A stretch of 64,000 bases of DNA from Diogma glabrata (Eukaryota; Arthropoda; Insecta; Diptera; Cylindrotomidae), in assembly GCA_963693315.1 (NCBI GenBank), contig OY856186.1, positions 136,340,396 through 136,404,395 on the forward strand, written 5' to 3'. The translations under genes were made by a program, and so were the position numbers. A model generated the notes under the pieces. It was not told where the DNA came from and did not search any database. It saw nothing but the letters and a program-made list of their open reading frames with translations. This document shows positions 26,401 to 38,559 of the stretch, piece by piece (the stretch's first letter is position 1; every line of letters begins with the position of its first letter).

Positions 26401-26760
26401 GGGCGTAAGCTGGCTCCCACAACCGAATGCCCCATCATCTCCATCCCTATTTCAAGAATCGCAAGGAATGGTGACAGTTTAACGATTGGAGCTGAAATTG
26501 ATGACAACAACTGTATCATTACGCTAGATACTTGAGCAACTCGCACAATAGTCCGTACAGATTTACTAAAAGGGGAATTACAACCAGCAGAAAAATATCG
26601 AATACAAACAGCAACAGGGGAAAGTGCAACTATCAGAGGAAGCAAAATTGCTGATATAAAAATAGGAAATACACACTTTCAGCATGAAGTTCTAGTGGCA
26701 GACATCGTTGATGAGGTAATTTTGGGCATGGACTTCATGAGGCCGAATGGATTTGTAATA
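26401..26760 (+). pseudogene. Protease of copy A with a stop in the active site
   Basis: The frame continuing into RT encodes PISRIA, then CIITLDT followed directly by TGA (26533-26535), then the flap-like and C-terminal parts ending in VILGMDFM. Retropepsins need the triplet DTG or DSG; here the third codon is a stop, where copy B has glycine. A one-base change from a glycine codon explains it. Upstream, the gag frame ends at 26363 and the protease frame differs from it, so at least one more shift lies between 26326 and 26361. Confidence 0.8.
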
Positions 26761-28388
26761 GACGCTGGAAATGGAGTACTCAAGTATGGTAACGTAGAGT
26801 TGGTTCTTCAGATGAATGGTGCAGAATCAAGTATGGGGCGAATAATATTGGAACATCGCAAAAAGCTGGCACCTAATACCGAAACAATCGTCTGGGGAAG
26901 ATTGGAGGGAGATTCTGGGTCACCAAGGTTGTGGGTTGTGGAAGCCAATGAAAATGGTCTACAACATCAAGAGATCATTATAGGGAAAACATTAGTTGTA
27001 CCAGATGAAAACTTAAGAATACCGATTAGAACACTCAATCTGTCAGACAAAATAAAAACCCTCAAGAAAGGAACAATCGTCGGTAAATGTGAAGAAGTAA
27101 CTACCATTGTGAAATGTGAACAACAGCACACAGAAAGGAAAGTCAAAAATCAAACGCAGAAGAAAGAAATACAAAATCTACTACAGAAGTGGACAACAGA
27201 GCTTACAAAAGAACAAAAGAAAGAAGCAGAGCAGTTGCTCGAACGTTATTCGTCCATCTTCTGCAGCACATCAGCAGACAACGGAAGAACTAATCTGGTT
27301 AAACATAAAATTGACACGGGAGCAGAGATGCCGATTCGCCAAGCACCAAGAAGATTACCATTAGCAAAACGGGAAGAAGCTGATAGAATGGTAAAGGATA
27401 TGAAAATGGCTGGTGTTATCGGGCAATCAGATAGTCCATGGAGTTCACCTGTGGTTTTAGTTGGAAAGAAGGATGGAACTATGAGATTCGGCGTCGACTA
27501 CAGAAAACTGAATGCAGTAACAAAGAAAGATAGCTACCCATTACCTCGAATTGATGATACCTTGGACACATTATCAGGTGCCAAATTATTCTCAACATTA
27601 GATTTGCAAAGTGGTTATTGGCAGGTAGAAGTCCAAGAAGAGGATCGAGAAAAGACAGCGTTTAGTGTGGGTAGTGGGCTATGGCAGTTTAACGTTATGC
27701 CGTTCGGGCTATGTAATGCTCCCGCAACATTTGAACGTTTAATGGAACGTGTGCTGAAAGGATTACATTGGAGAACGTGCCTTGTGTACTTGGACGACAT
27801 CATTGTAATGGGCAAGGATTTCGACGATCATTTGAAGAATTTAGAAGAAGTCTTCGAGCGAATCCAAGCAGCAGGACTAAAATTGGGTCCAAAGAAATGT
27901 ACACTATTTAGAGAGAAAGTAAAACACTTGGGGCACAAAGTAACAACGAATAGAATACACACAGATGCTGATAAGATCACAGCAGTAAAAGAATGGCCAA
28001 GACCTAAGAATTTACATGAGCTTCGCAGTTTTCTGGGATTGTGCACTTACTACCGACGTTTTGTACCAGGATTTGCCAATGTTGCTAAGAGTCTACATGA
28101 GCTCACGAGGAAGGATAAAGCTTTTGAATGGACCGAAAAGCAAGAAGATGCGTTTGTGGAGCTGCGCAAAAGATTGTGCACTGCACCAGTTCTGGCTTAC
28201 CCTATACCAAATTTTAAATTCATATTAGACACTGATGCCAGCAATGATGGTATAGGAGGAGTGTTATCTCAAGAAATTAATGGACAAGAAAAAGTAATAG
28301 CTTATTACTCAAAAATACTGTCCAAGCCAGAAAGGAATTATTGTGTAACCCGTAAAGAATTGCTAGGGGAATGGAAAAAAGGAATGTG
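26695..28388 (+). pseudogene. pol: Reverse transcriptase and start of RNase H, copy A
   Basis: A long open frame with the usual Ty3/gypsy order: a linker, then RT with SPWSSPVVLVGKKDG, DYRKLNAVT, LDLQSGYWQV, MPFGLCNAPATF and the catalytic VYLDDIIV (near 27784). The thumb/connection (FLGLCTYYRRFV) and the start of RNase H with DTDASNDGIGG (28229 onward) follow. RT and RNase H convert the element RNA to DNA. The frame ends after KELLG near 28370, where an indel moves the remainder of RNase H to the next frame. Apart from the break the catalytic residues are present. Confidence 0.85.
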
Positions 28389-29996
28389 GAATGTGTAAAA
28401 CATTTTCACAAATATTTGTACGGTCAAAAATTCCATTTGAGAACTGATCATGGAGCCTTGAGGTGGCTACTGCAATTTATGAACCCGGAAGGACAAGTAG
28501 CACGATGGATTGAACGCTTACAAGCTTATGATTTCGACATTGAACATCGATGGGGAAGTGCACATGGAAATGCTGATGCATTATCAAGAAGGCCATGCCA
28601 GGTGGAATGCAAGCACTGTAATCGGGCGGAGAGTAAGGAAAACATTATTGATGTCAGGCTTCTGCAAGTGCTTCCTAGTGAAGACTGGACACAGGAGCAA
28701 CTGGAAGATCCGAGCTTGGCACCAATAATAACGTTCAAGGAAAAAGGAGAAAAACCTAAATGGAGTGAGATTGCGGATAAATGTCAAACATTGAAGGCAT
28801 ATTGGGCACAATGGGACAGCCTCTGTATTGAAGATGGATGCTTAAAAAGAATTTGGGAAAGTCCTGACGGATCAGTTAAAGAATCAATGATAGTAGTTCC
28901 CAAAATAAGAATACCTCAAGTATTAAAGGAATATCATGAAGGAACCAGTGGCGGTCACCTGGGTATTAACGAAACCCTTGCTAAAGTACGGCGTAGATTT
29001 TATTGGTCAGGAGCACGTCAATCGGTAGTAGAATGGTGTCAAGCATGCGATCAATGTGCGGCTGCAAAGGGACCTGCAAGAAGAAGTCGTGGTAACATGA
29101 GACAGTATAATGTAGGAGCACCATTCGAGAGAATTGCGATGGATGTAGCTGGACCATTTCCGACTTCTGATAACAACAACAAATATGTGCTAGTCATAAT
29201 GGATTATTTTAGCAAATGGCCAGAAGTGTGTGCAATACCAAACCAAGAAGCAACAACGATCGCTGAAGCAGTAGTTAGCAATTGGATAAGTCGCTACGGA
29301 GTACCGATGGAGATTCACACAGATCAAGGAAGAAATTTTGATTCTACCATATTTCAAAAAATCTGTCAGATACTTGGAATTAATAAAACTAGAACAACTG
29401 CTTCACATCCCCAATCAGACGGCATGGTGGAAAGATTTAATGCTACTCTTGAGAAATATCTAGCAAAAGTAGTAAACAAGAATCAACGTGATTGGGACCG
29501 TCATATTCCATTATTCTTGATGGCTTATAGATCAGCAGTGCATGATACAACCAAAACGACGCCAGCTGCAACCATTTTTGGAAATGATTTACGGCTACCT
29601 GGTGATCTGAAGTTTGGGATTATTCCATCGTCCACATTATGTGTCCAAGATTATGTTAATAAACTTCAAAAAGAACTTGAGGAGGTACACACGTTTGTAA
29701 GACAAAAAGCACAGATATCCAGTGATCGAATGAAGGCTCGGTATGACATTCGCGCAAACAACAAAGGATTTGAGGAAGGACAACTAGTATGGCTACACAA
29801 TCCACAGCGGAGAAAAGGATTATCTCCAAAACTACAAACATCTTGGGAAGGACCTTATACCATCATAACAAAATTAAACGATGTCGTTTATCGAATAAAG
29901 AAAGGTCAACGAGCGAAACCAAAAGTCGTTCATCTAGAAAGATTAGCACCCTACAGAGGGGGAGATTTAGATTCTATTCGGGACGAACAGAAATAA
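28371..29996 (+). pseudogene. pol: RNase H end and integrase, copy A
   Basis: The frame starts inside RNase H (CVKHFHKYLYG, LRTDHGALRWL, HGNADALSRRP). Integrase follows: an HHCC zinc finger (YHEGTSGGHLG, then CQACDQC), the catalytic core with Asp in AMDVAG, Asp in HTDQG (29322) and Glu in GMVERFN (29430), giving a D-35-E spacing, and a C-terminal GPY/F-type module (SWEGPYTI, VVHLERLAPY). Integrase inserts the DNA copy into the genome. This part is fully open for 541 residues, but it is separated from RT by the frameshift, so no complete polyprotein can be made. Confidence 0.85.
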
Positions 29997-30025
29997 GTGG
30001 GGGAGAATGTGACGATTATGGAAGA
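29997..30025 (+). other. Polypurine tract and 18-bp stub of A's 3' LTR
   Basis: gtgggggagaa at 29997-30007 directly follows the pol stop and is a typical plus-strand primer. The next 18 bases repeat the start of the 5' LTR, then the sequence switches to the inside of copy B's gag. This is the recombination or deletion joint of the composite. Confidence 0.75.
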
Positions 30026-32016
30026 TTATAAATAAGGAAGAGATCAGCTGCAACATCAATCAACAATTGGCTGCAAATAAAGAAGAAATCAGTAACACCA
30101 ATCAACAGTTAGAAGCAATAAACACAAACATTGCTATGAGTCGCGACGAAGTCAAACAAATTATGGATAAGAAACTTCTACAAATGTCAACGGCATTCGA
30201 TGGAAAAGTCGAGAAGATTCAAAACGATATTCAAGAAAACAAAAAGGTACTTTCCAAAGTTGATGATTTTGAAAAACGGTTGCAGGATGTTGAGACGACT
30301 AAAGTTACTTCCCAGGTGGTACATCGAGTAGCAAACATCAAATTAAAACCACCATCATACGATGGAACAACATCGTTCGAAATCTTTAAATTCCAGTTTG
30401 AAACGGCGGCAGATCAGAATGTTTGGAACGCCAAAAATTGTCTTGCTGCATTGATAGTTGCTCTAAAGGGGGAAGCAGCTGAAGCATTACAGGCGGTGCC
30501 AGAAAACGACCGAAAAAGCTATGCTGAGGTAATGAATGCGTTGGAACGAAAATATGGCTGCGACCACAAAAAGGAGCTATACAGAGTCGAGTTAAAGGGT
30601 CGCTTGCAACGGAATGGAGAAAGCCTTCAGGACTATTCTTCGGCAGTAGAACGGCTTGTACATTTGGCACACTCGAATACTCCACCGTATTTTATGGAGA
30701 AAATGAAGATTGAGGCTTTTACAGATGGTATCCGAGATCCAGATATTAGGATCAAAGTAATGACTACACCTAAGGCGACTTTCCATGAAACTGTCGCATA
30801 CGCAATGCAATATGAGATGGTACAGAGGTTGTGTATGCCATCTGGTGGATGCAGAAAAAGGAATGTAGAGGGGAACATCAAAGGGGAAGTTTTGGCACAC
30901 AGATATAGAAGCGACATCAGATGCTGGGTATGTGATGAAGAGGGTCACATGGCACGGGAGTGCAAGAAAAACGGGGAAGCAGACAGATTGTCGTCTTCTG
31001 TGAAGAACAGAGGAGCCGAAGAAATGGAGCACGTAGGGTTCAGGAACAGCAGTAGAAAACTCCTGTGCTGGATATGTAGGAAATCGGGCCATATCTCACA
31101 GGACTGCTGGAACAGGAAGCGTGATAGATCTTCGTCTCCTATTCAACGGAAGCCTGTTGAAGGTGCAACATTAAAGCCAAAAAGTGAGGAGAATGCAGCC
31201 TACATTCCAATTTCAAGAATTGCGGTAAATGTTGAAAGCTCTGGTATCAACGGACAACTTGAAGGCAAAGGTTGCTTCATGACACTGGATACAGGTTCAG
31301 CTCGAACATTCGTTCGCAAAGGTTTAATTGACGGTGTTTTGGAACCATCAGATGGATTGAAACTCCAAACAGTAACTGGAGAATGTGCTGAAATAGAAGG
31401 TAAAAGAATCGCTGAAATAAAATTGGGAAATAACTGCTATCAACAAGAGGTGCTAGTGGCAGACATTATGGATGAAGTCATTTTGGGGATGGACTTCATG
31501 AAGGCGAAGGGATTAGTCTTCGATTTTGGATGTGGAATCCTAAAGGTAAATAATGTTGAGATGCCACTACTTGTGAATGAGGCAGAGTCAACAGATATTG
31601 GCAGCGATGAGGAACTACGCAGTGCAGAGGAAAATCCAGCACCATCCAAACAGATGAGGGAAAGAAGCGTCAACCGACGCAGACGTTTGAACAAACGCCG
31701 AAAGTTAAAAAGGAAACAGGTCAAAGCCCATAACGAAGTGAGCGATGTAAAAGAGGTGGTTCAAATAGCTGCAAACAGCGACGAATCGCAGCTGAAAATG
31801 AGAATGGTTCAGGGACATGGCAGTGTGAAACACTCAAAGGGAAGAGATAAGGAGCACTTTAGAGATAATGATTATCCATACTCATCATGGTGGGCTGATA
31901 TAAAACAAAGTAATGGCCAAGGACTTAGAAAGGAACCGGAAGTCATTCTAAACAGCATGGGAAATAGAAAAAGAAAAAAAAAATGTTTGGATTCAACAAT
32001 TGGAGGAGAGATCTAG
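30026..32016 (+). pseudogene. gag: gag-protease of copy B, 5'-truncated
   Basis: The frame is open from the joint to 32016 with no proper start; the first ATG is near 30136. It lacks the SAP region of copy A. It keeps a coiled-coil-like stretch, a capsid-like region matching copy A (FKFQFETAADQN, ELKGRL, DGIRDP), two zinc knuckles (CWVCDEEGHMAREC and CWICRKSGHISQDC), and a retropepsin with an intact LDTGSA and VILGMDFM. RT, RNase H and integrase are absent. Instead about 140 residues follow, very basic at first (RRRRLNKRRKLKRK) and unlike copy A. After the stop, tgttcgggacgaacag resembles the end of A's pol, so an internal pol deletion is likely. Confidence 0.75.
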
Positions 32017-32053
32017 ATCCTGTTCGGGACGAACAGGCTTAAGTGGAGGGTAA

Positions 32054-32686
32054 TGTTACGATTACAGAATAATCTAGACAATTACGGTCACTTCCAGGAA
32101 AATAAAATCAACAAAACACAACAAACAAATTAATGAAATGAATATTGTTGTTGTTGTCTTCTTCTTAGAAATAGGGTCAACATAAACGATTTTATGAATC
32201 AAATCAACATAACGTAAAATAATCGAATATTCTAATATTTTGTCAAGGTTTCTGGAAAGTGATGTCGAATTATCTAGAAGTATTGCAGAAGATATATAAT
32301 AAAATAACCTCTTGTAGTTTGGAATTAGTTTATTTTAAACCTGCGATTGTGAAATTAAAATTATAAAAGTGATCTTTAAATTAGTGAATAAAGTTATAAG
32401 TGTTATTGAATAGAAATAATTTGTGTATTATTTTGAACGTTGAGTTACTGGAAATTTCTACAATAAACCGTTGGAGTTTCTGAAGTTGTTAAAAGAATAT
32501 TCTAGTTAGGAATATTGTTTGCTGCATTGTTTTCCTGTTGTTGTGAAACAATTAAGGTGTTGAATACTTAATAAAACCTGGTGTGTTTGCTTACTAATCA
32601 GTGATCGAACTCAGAAAGAGATTGGGAATTGCGTTTATCGAATTGTGAGTTAGGCCAATTCGAAGGAAGTTTGGAAAAACGTAACA
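32054..32686 (+). repeat. 3' LTR of copy B
   Basis: 633 bp, starting tgttacgattac and ending ggaaaaacgtaaca, preceded by a purine tract (aagtggagggtaa at 32041-32053). It shares the TGT.ACGATTA start, agtgatcgaact and ACGT.ACA end with the LTR of copy A but differs elsewhere, so A and B belong to different subfamilies. Confidence 0.75.
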
Positions 32687-33602
32687 ATATGTTTATTCAT
32701 AATCTTTACTTTCCAAAATACTAAAAAATCTTTATCATAAAATGCTCTCCGTTTACTATACAAAACTTGATAAACCTTACTGTCTGTTTCCTATTATAGT
32801 TATTTAGGATCAAAATCTAACAAATTCATATCACGATAGATACAAAACAATTTGTTTCATTCAAACAAATAACTCAATCTTTTGCTAAATCCTACCATAA
32901 AAACGTAATCCACCACCCCCTTAATATTTTGATTAATTTATTAACGAAAAATCAAAATTTCAACATCAAAATAACAAAAACTAGATATACACATTTAAGT
33001 TCTCGTCTCAATATCTATTCAACCATAATACATAACATCCCTATCTTATAAAGATATATCTATTTTGTCATTCTAATCACCACAAAACAAATCTTATCTA
33101 ATTCTCTTAATATTTTTCTTGGAAAGAACAAAAAAATTGAAAAAATCTAAAATAACAATTTTCTCAGTTTTATAAAATACTTCTTTTCGTTTTGTATCAA
33201 ACAAGAGATGGAATAAAGCCTTAAAGCTTTTTAATGATAGTGAATGGCTGTGTTGAATTTATCTCGTTGATGATTTTCTCCCCTGTCACTCAACCGTGCA
33301 ACTCAATACATAACTTTATGTATAATGAAAACAGAAAATTGATCACATGTTGCATTTAATAATTCTACAGAGATTTGTCTAACAAAAGTTTTCATTATTT
33401 TTCCAAGATTTCCTTTTGTAGTTTTACATGCGTGAAACGTGATGATTGTTTATTCAATTTTTAATTCAATTGCATAGTGGAAAAAAACCAAAAAATTATA
33501 ATTTTGTATTGGGTGTTATTTAAAATTTTTTTTTAATATTTAGTTGTTTTAAATTAATAAATAAAAATTTATAATTATTTTATTTTTATTTAAACATAAT
33601 AT
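32687..33602. other. Non-coding AT-rich stretch
   Basis: No gene or recognisable repeat boundary. Homopolymer runs and short direct repeats only. Confidence 0.5.
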
Positions 33603-34641
33603 ATAGATGAAAAACGTGATCTATGCAGGTGAAAAAGACGAAATTTGAACTTGACCATTTTTGATTTTCCTGAAACTTGGCATATAAGTGGTATAGACAA
33701 AATAAAAAATACTACTTATTTTAAAATTTTTTTAAAGTGCATAGTTTGAGCATAGGGGGCACCCCAACATGCATGAAAAATGAAAATTCTGCCAATCTGA
33801 TGTAACTTTGAAATTAAATTGCTCAAGAACGGCTATACCGATTTCATCAAACTTTTTTTGTATGATAGATGATCAGTTAGTCCTTTGAAAAAAAATTAAT
33901 TAATTGTTTTTATAATTAATTTTTAAATAAAAATATTAAAAAAACTTTTTTAAAGATGGCGCTAGGGTCGAAGATCAATTGGAATTTAATTAATTTTTTT
34001 TCTGAAAATAGTTCTATCCGTACTCTAAAATATATCAAATTAACTCAGACGCGTTAATTTTTGTTCTTGAGATATTTAATTTTAAAGATTTTTAGTACGA
34101 CTGAAATTCGAATTTTTCTTCATTTTTTCAAACAACTTCCATTAACAAAAAATTTTAAAATCAATTAAATTTAAAATTTTTTTTTTTAAATATAGCTCTA
34201 ACCTTACTTTAAAATATCAAATTTACAAAGAGGCGTTAATTCGTGTTCCTAAGATATTTAATTTTAAAGATTTTTAGTCCGATTAAAATTAGCGCAATCT
34301 TTAAAAAAGTTTTTTTAATATTTTTATTTAAAAATTAATTATAAAAACAGTTAATTAATTTTTTTTCGAAGGACTAACTAATCAGCTATCAAACAAAAAA
34401 AAGTTTGATGAAATCGGTATAGCCGTTCTTGAGCAATTTAATTTCAAAGTTACATCAGATTGGCAGAATTTTCATTTTTCATGCATGTTGGGGTGCCCCC
34501 TATGCTCAAACTATGCACTTTAAAAAATTTTTAAAATAAGTTGTATTTTTATTTTGTCCATACTACTTATATGCCAAGTTTCAGGAAAATCAAAAATGGT
34601 CAAGTTTTCACAACTCTGTCTAGAACACGTTTTTCATCTAT
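33603..34641. mobile_element. Foldback element with about 370-bp arms
   Basis: The ends are atagatgaaaaacgtg and cacgtttttcatctat. The arms match at high identity over some 370 bp, including catagggggcaccccaacat against atgttggggtgccccctatg. The central 300 bp contain two direct copies of about 75 bp sharing gagatatttaattttaaag (near 34070 and 34250). No coding frame. The superfamily is unknown; the flanks are TA-rich, so the target duplication cannot be read. Confidence 0.8.
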
Positions 34642-34652
34642 ATATATATTGT

Positions 34653-34724
34653 GGACTCGATTAATTTCGGTATTTATTTTTTCAAGCTCTTGATAATGGT
34701 GTGACAACCGAAATTAATCCAGTC
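34653..34724. repeat. 72-bp hairpin, 18-bp stem
   Basis: ggactcgattaatttcggt (34653-34671) pairs with accgaaattaatccagtc (34707-34724), with one mismatch. It sits in the short gap between the foldback element and the 9-kb element. It could be a miniature element or a former terminus. Confidence 0.6.
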
Positions 34725-35214
34725 AAAAATATACATATATATATATTAGGCATGACCAGATATGTATGAACAATTTTCAAACCGTCATTTTCTTCGCTCC
34801 CACCGACTAATTATGTTCCATTTGACTCGAATATGAAGTGTATCCAGTTTTATTAAAATCGGAAAATAATTACCCACCGCGCAGTGGCGTCGAAGATGAG
34901 TAAATTAGCAGAATAATAGGATTTTTTATTTTTATCAGATATAATCACCTTAAAACATAATATACCTCATAATTTTGATTTTTTATTAAAAGCTAATTAG
35001 TTTACCATTCTAACAAGCCTATGTATGTAGAAATCAATCTTAGGAAAGCGATTTTATCTTAATTTTTCTTCTTACATATACGAGCCTTTAATTTATAACA
35101 ATCTTTTTTTCAAGGAGAAAAAAAAAATTTTTATGATTAAATTTGTAATAATTTTTATTCAAAAGCAACATTTTTCCAAAAAAATCAATGCATTAAATTA
35201 GATTTATTGTATGA

Positions 35215-35905
35215 TTGGTATTTGGATCTGTAGTTTTCGACCACCTGAATAGTGTATTGTGTACCTTCCTCGTCTTTAGTTAGAATGATGGGTTATTCCG
35301 TCATCAGCTTGACATTGCGTTCGGCGGTATCATTAACAATTACATGCAATCTTTGGCAAAACAACGTGGCTTTGACGAAATCTTCATTCGTTGACCATTC
35401 CGATGGGTCATGTAGCAAAAAGTCAATACAAATTCTAAATCGATTAAAAAAATCTGAGTTTTCTTTGTGACAAAATCACTGATGTTCTTATTAGAAAAAA
35501 GTCGCATATGTTTGACTGCGTCAAAATCTTTTTTGCGAGTTTGGGGTACGATGGGTATGTCTCGTGCTGGGACCTCGAGGTGTTGAACCATTTTTCGTTT
35601 TTCATCAAACGAAATCTCTGGGTCGAAAAAAGCCATGCCAATATTTTCTTCCGTTAAATAGTGAAGATGATAACAAATTTCGCTCAACATTTCTTCTGAA
35701 ACTCTTTGGTCAATTTTTTATAAGCGATGGCCGATGTGATGAAATCTAAATCCTGATTTGCGGCTGCTGTTCCATCTATGCATTTGAACCATATTTTTAT
35801 ATACAACATAATCAGGAAAATGCAAACGTCGAACTTTATTTAAATCTCCAACTGCAATATCATACTGATTACGAAACATAAATATCTTTAGGGTGTTATG
35901 TAGAC
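35215..35905 (-). pseudogene. Decayed transposon-type protein fragment
   Basis: The minus strand encodes, with frame changes near 35340 and 35690, a stretch with MLSEICYHLHYLTEENIG, AFFDPEI, LFSNKNISDFV, FCQRLH and VNDTAERNVKLM. Upstream of it one reads AVGDLNKVRRLHFPDYVVY. I recall similar unnamed proteins, often with a VNDTAERxxKLM motif, scattered in arthropod genomes in a way that suggests mobile elements, but could not check. No catalytic motif can be named. The frame changes and an in-frame stop make this a pseudogene. Confidence 0.4.
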
Positions 35906-36629
35906 TGGAGTATAATAATGTAGAGCGGTAAAGTTCCCGATTTATTCAATGTCTGTTTTCTCATAATTCACAATTTTGCTTACCATACGTAGTTCATAAT
36001 AGTTTCTCACCCATCCACGATCTATAGACATATTTTTATACAGTTTCCGTTACATAAATTTGTTCTTCGCATAAAACAATTAACAATAATATTTCCTTTA
36101 CAATCCCCTATTATTGACTCACAATGCGTTTTCATGCAATGTGTACCAGTAATGCTGGTACTTCACCATCCTACATAAATTTGAATTCTCCGGACACTAA
36201 CCGTAATTGCCCTGAATGTTTTCAAACCTCAAACAGTTGTGCATATTTGTCCAATCGTCGCAATAGAAAAAAATTATTATCCTACAATTAGTTAAGTATT
36301 CGATTTCTTATATGGATATTTTTTGTCAATTTATCTTTCCGTTATAGATCTACATTTTACTGTAATACTAAAGTAAGCTATTATTTCATAACACATAGAC
36401 ATCATAAGATCGGTTAAACTTACGTTTAATTCATTTTAATATTTCTTACAAATGTATTGGAAATAACTTATTTCGTTAAATTATCTTACAATTTTATGTA
36501 TGACAAAATAACAAACAGTTTTGTTTTAACGGAAAAGGTCCTAACATTTATTAACATAACATAAATTAATATAAATTTCCTTTCAACAAAAACACTTTGT
36601 CGAATTTTTCGATGTTGAAAATCCTATAA

Positions 36630-37180
36630 TAGAGATGGATATATGATTTGTTGGTCTATTGTGCAGCATCAATCTCTCATGAATGTCAGAATTAATGAAA
36701 AATTTTGCATTCATGCATTTTTTCTTATATTTAAGTTAAAATATAAGTAGAGAAATTTTAATTAAATTAAATTCTTAGTAATTGAACAGTGCAAATTTAT
36801 TTTTAAATGTTCCGTCCCGCTAGTGTCCAATTTAAAAAAAAAATCTATATGTTTGTGTTGTTTAAAACAAAATAAAAAAAAAACGTATTTGTATTGTGCC
36901 GTGAAACAAAAAAATCATTAAAAACAAATTTATATGTTTGTGATGTGTATTGTATACACCCAAACTCTCTTAGTATATAATTCTTATTGGATTGTTTGTT
37001 GTGCTGTGAGTGCCGTGTTTAGTTGAAATTAAAAAAAAAAACATCAACCATTATCTCTTATGTCTTGTGTCAGATATTCATTCGTGAATATCAGAAGAGA
37101 TGGATCATTTTTTTTTGTTGATTCAGGCATTTTCTTTCATTAAAATATACGTAGTGAAATTTTTAATTAGTTTAAATTCA
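36630..37180. repeat. Diverged duplication, about 465-bp period
   Basis: agagatggat followed by a T/G-rich part, gcattttttc-like text, aaaatata.gta, gaaatttt.aatta and aaattc occurs near 36631-36775 and again near 37095-37180. The rest of the period shows only weak similarity (tatatgtttgtg repeats near 36845 and 36930). Confidence 0.4.
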
Positions 37181-37516
37181 ATTAAAATAGTTTCGTCTAT
37201 ACAATAAGTTTGTTAAATTAAAAATATTATTAGTTGCATTTGTGGTTTTTCTTTTAAAACAAAAATCAAATCGTGTTATAATTAAAATATATTTCGAATA
37301 ATAATCTGTTTGTAAGTACACACTTAAGATTAAAAATGTTAAATTAAAATAAAAAAACCAAATTTTTAAACTATTTTGTGTTGTATGGAAAATAAAATTT
37401 ATTCTATGTTTGTGATTTTGATTGCTACGTTGTGTGATTGCAATTAGAAATTGTCCTTCAAAGTTGGATTTAGTACAAAATCCATTCAAAATTTTTATCA
37501 GTAATGGCCTGATTTA

Positions 37517-38530
37517 TTTCAACGCAACATTTAAGTGAAATTTTTGTTGATACTATCGTATGGCAACCGTATTGCAACGCAACAGTTATATAAAATTTTT
37601 TTTCTATTTTGCGTCTAAAATAAAGTCATTTCGATACCCAAATGCGTATCGAAATGGCCTTCATTAAGATACGCAAAGTTTTGTTTTTCAAGGTTGGTCA
37701 CATTGGTCATACAAACGTCAGTGAAAGTTAAAACGAATAATTATATAAATAAAATTATTCTTATTAATTAATCTTATTATTAAAAAATAATCTAAATTAG
37801 TGTTAAATATTTTAATTAATTAAAATAATTAATAATAATAACCAAATATCAAATTGACTATATTTTAATAAAATACATTTTATGAAAGCTAGTTTTGCAA
37901 CAAAAAAATATATAGAAATATGATGAAACGCAGAGCTTACTATTTTGAATTGAAATTTTTAGAAATTTTCTTTAAAACATTAAAACATAAAAAATTTTTT
38001 AAAATTTCAAGACAAAAAATGCAAAATAGAAAAAATAGTATAAAAAACTCGTTTCATAAGACGTTTTATCGCACTTATCCCTTAGAAAACTCCCCGCTGC
38101 GCGGGTCGTTTTCTAAACAGATTGCGTGCGATAAAATCGTCGATTATGAAACTAGTTTCTTAATATACTATTTTTGCTGTTAATACCGTCTATTATACAT
38201 ACTTTAACGCAACTTTGATATCAACTTTTTGCTATTACCACTTATTTCAACGCAACATTGGTATCAAATTTTTGCTATTATAAACTTGTTTAAACGCAAC
38301 ATTTGTGTCAAAGTTTTACTATTGCCGCCGAATATTATACATATTTCAACGCATCATTTATATCAAATTTTTGGCTGTTACTACCGGATATTATACAGAT
38401 TTCAACGCAACATTGATATCAAATTTTTGCTGTTACTACTGGATTTCAACCGTATCACAACGCAACATTTGTTTAAAATTATTGGTGCTATTGCTGCCGC
38501 ATTCCGACCGTATTTCAACACATCAGTACT
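37517..38530. repeat. Minisatellite with caacgcaac units, interrupted
   Basis: Units of about 45-57 bp carrying ttcaacgcaacatt, then atcaaatttttgct and an attac/ttatac spacer occur near 38205, 38250, 38293, 38348, 38400, 38457 and 38513. Two outlying units are near 37517 and 37572. The DNA between about 37610 and 38190 is unrelated and contains the hairpin below, so it looks like an insertion into the array. Tyrosine/phenylalanine-rich frames across it are artefacts. Confidence 0.65.
38025..38180. repeat. Long nested hairpin with GC-rich tip
   Basis: aaaaatagtataaaaaactcg, gtttcataagacg and ttttatcgcac on the left pair with gtgcgataaaat, cgtcgattatgaaac and aatatactattttt on the right (about 45 paired bases with small bulges). 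Inside, ttagaaaac pairs with gttttctaa, and cccgctgcgcggg closes the tip. It may be a MITE-like insertion or a structured transcript. A second short hairpin, catttcgatac/gtatcgaaatg, lies at about 37627-37655. Confidence 0.6.
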
Positions 38531-38559
38531 ATTTATACAATTTTATCCATGATACTTTA

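Noticed and set aside
30386..31092. Minus-strand frames of up to 166 residues inside copy B gag
   Set aside because: They are shadows of the plus-strand gag frame and have no recognisable family.
37517..38530. CRISPR-like array (regular caacgcaac repeats)
   Set aside because: The spacers are themselves similar and AT-rich and the genome is eukaryotic, so it is a minisatellite.
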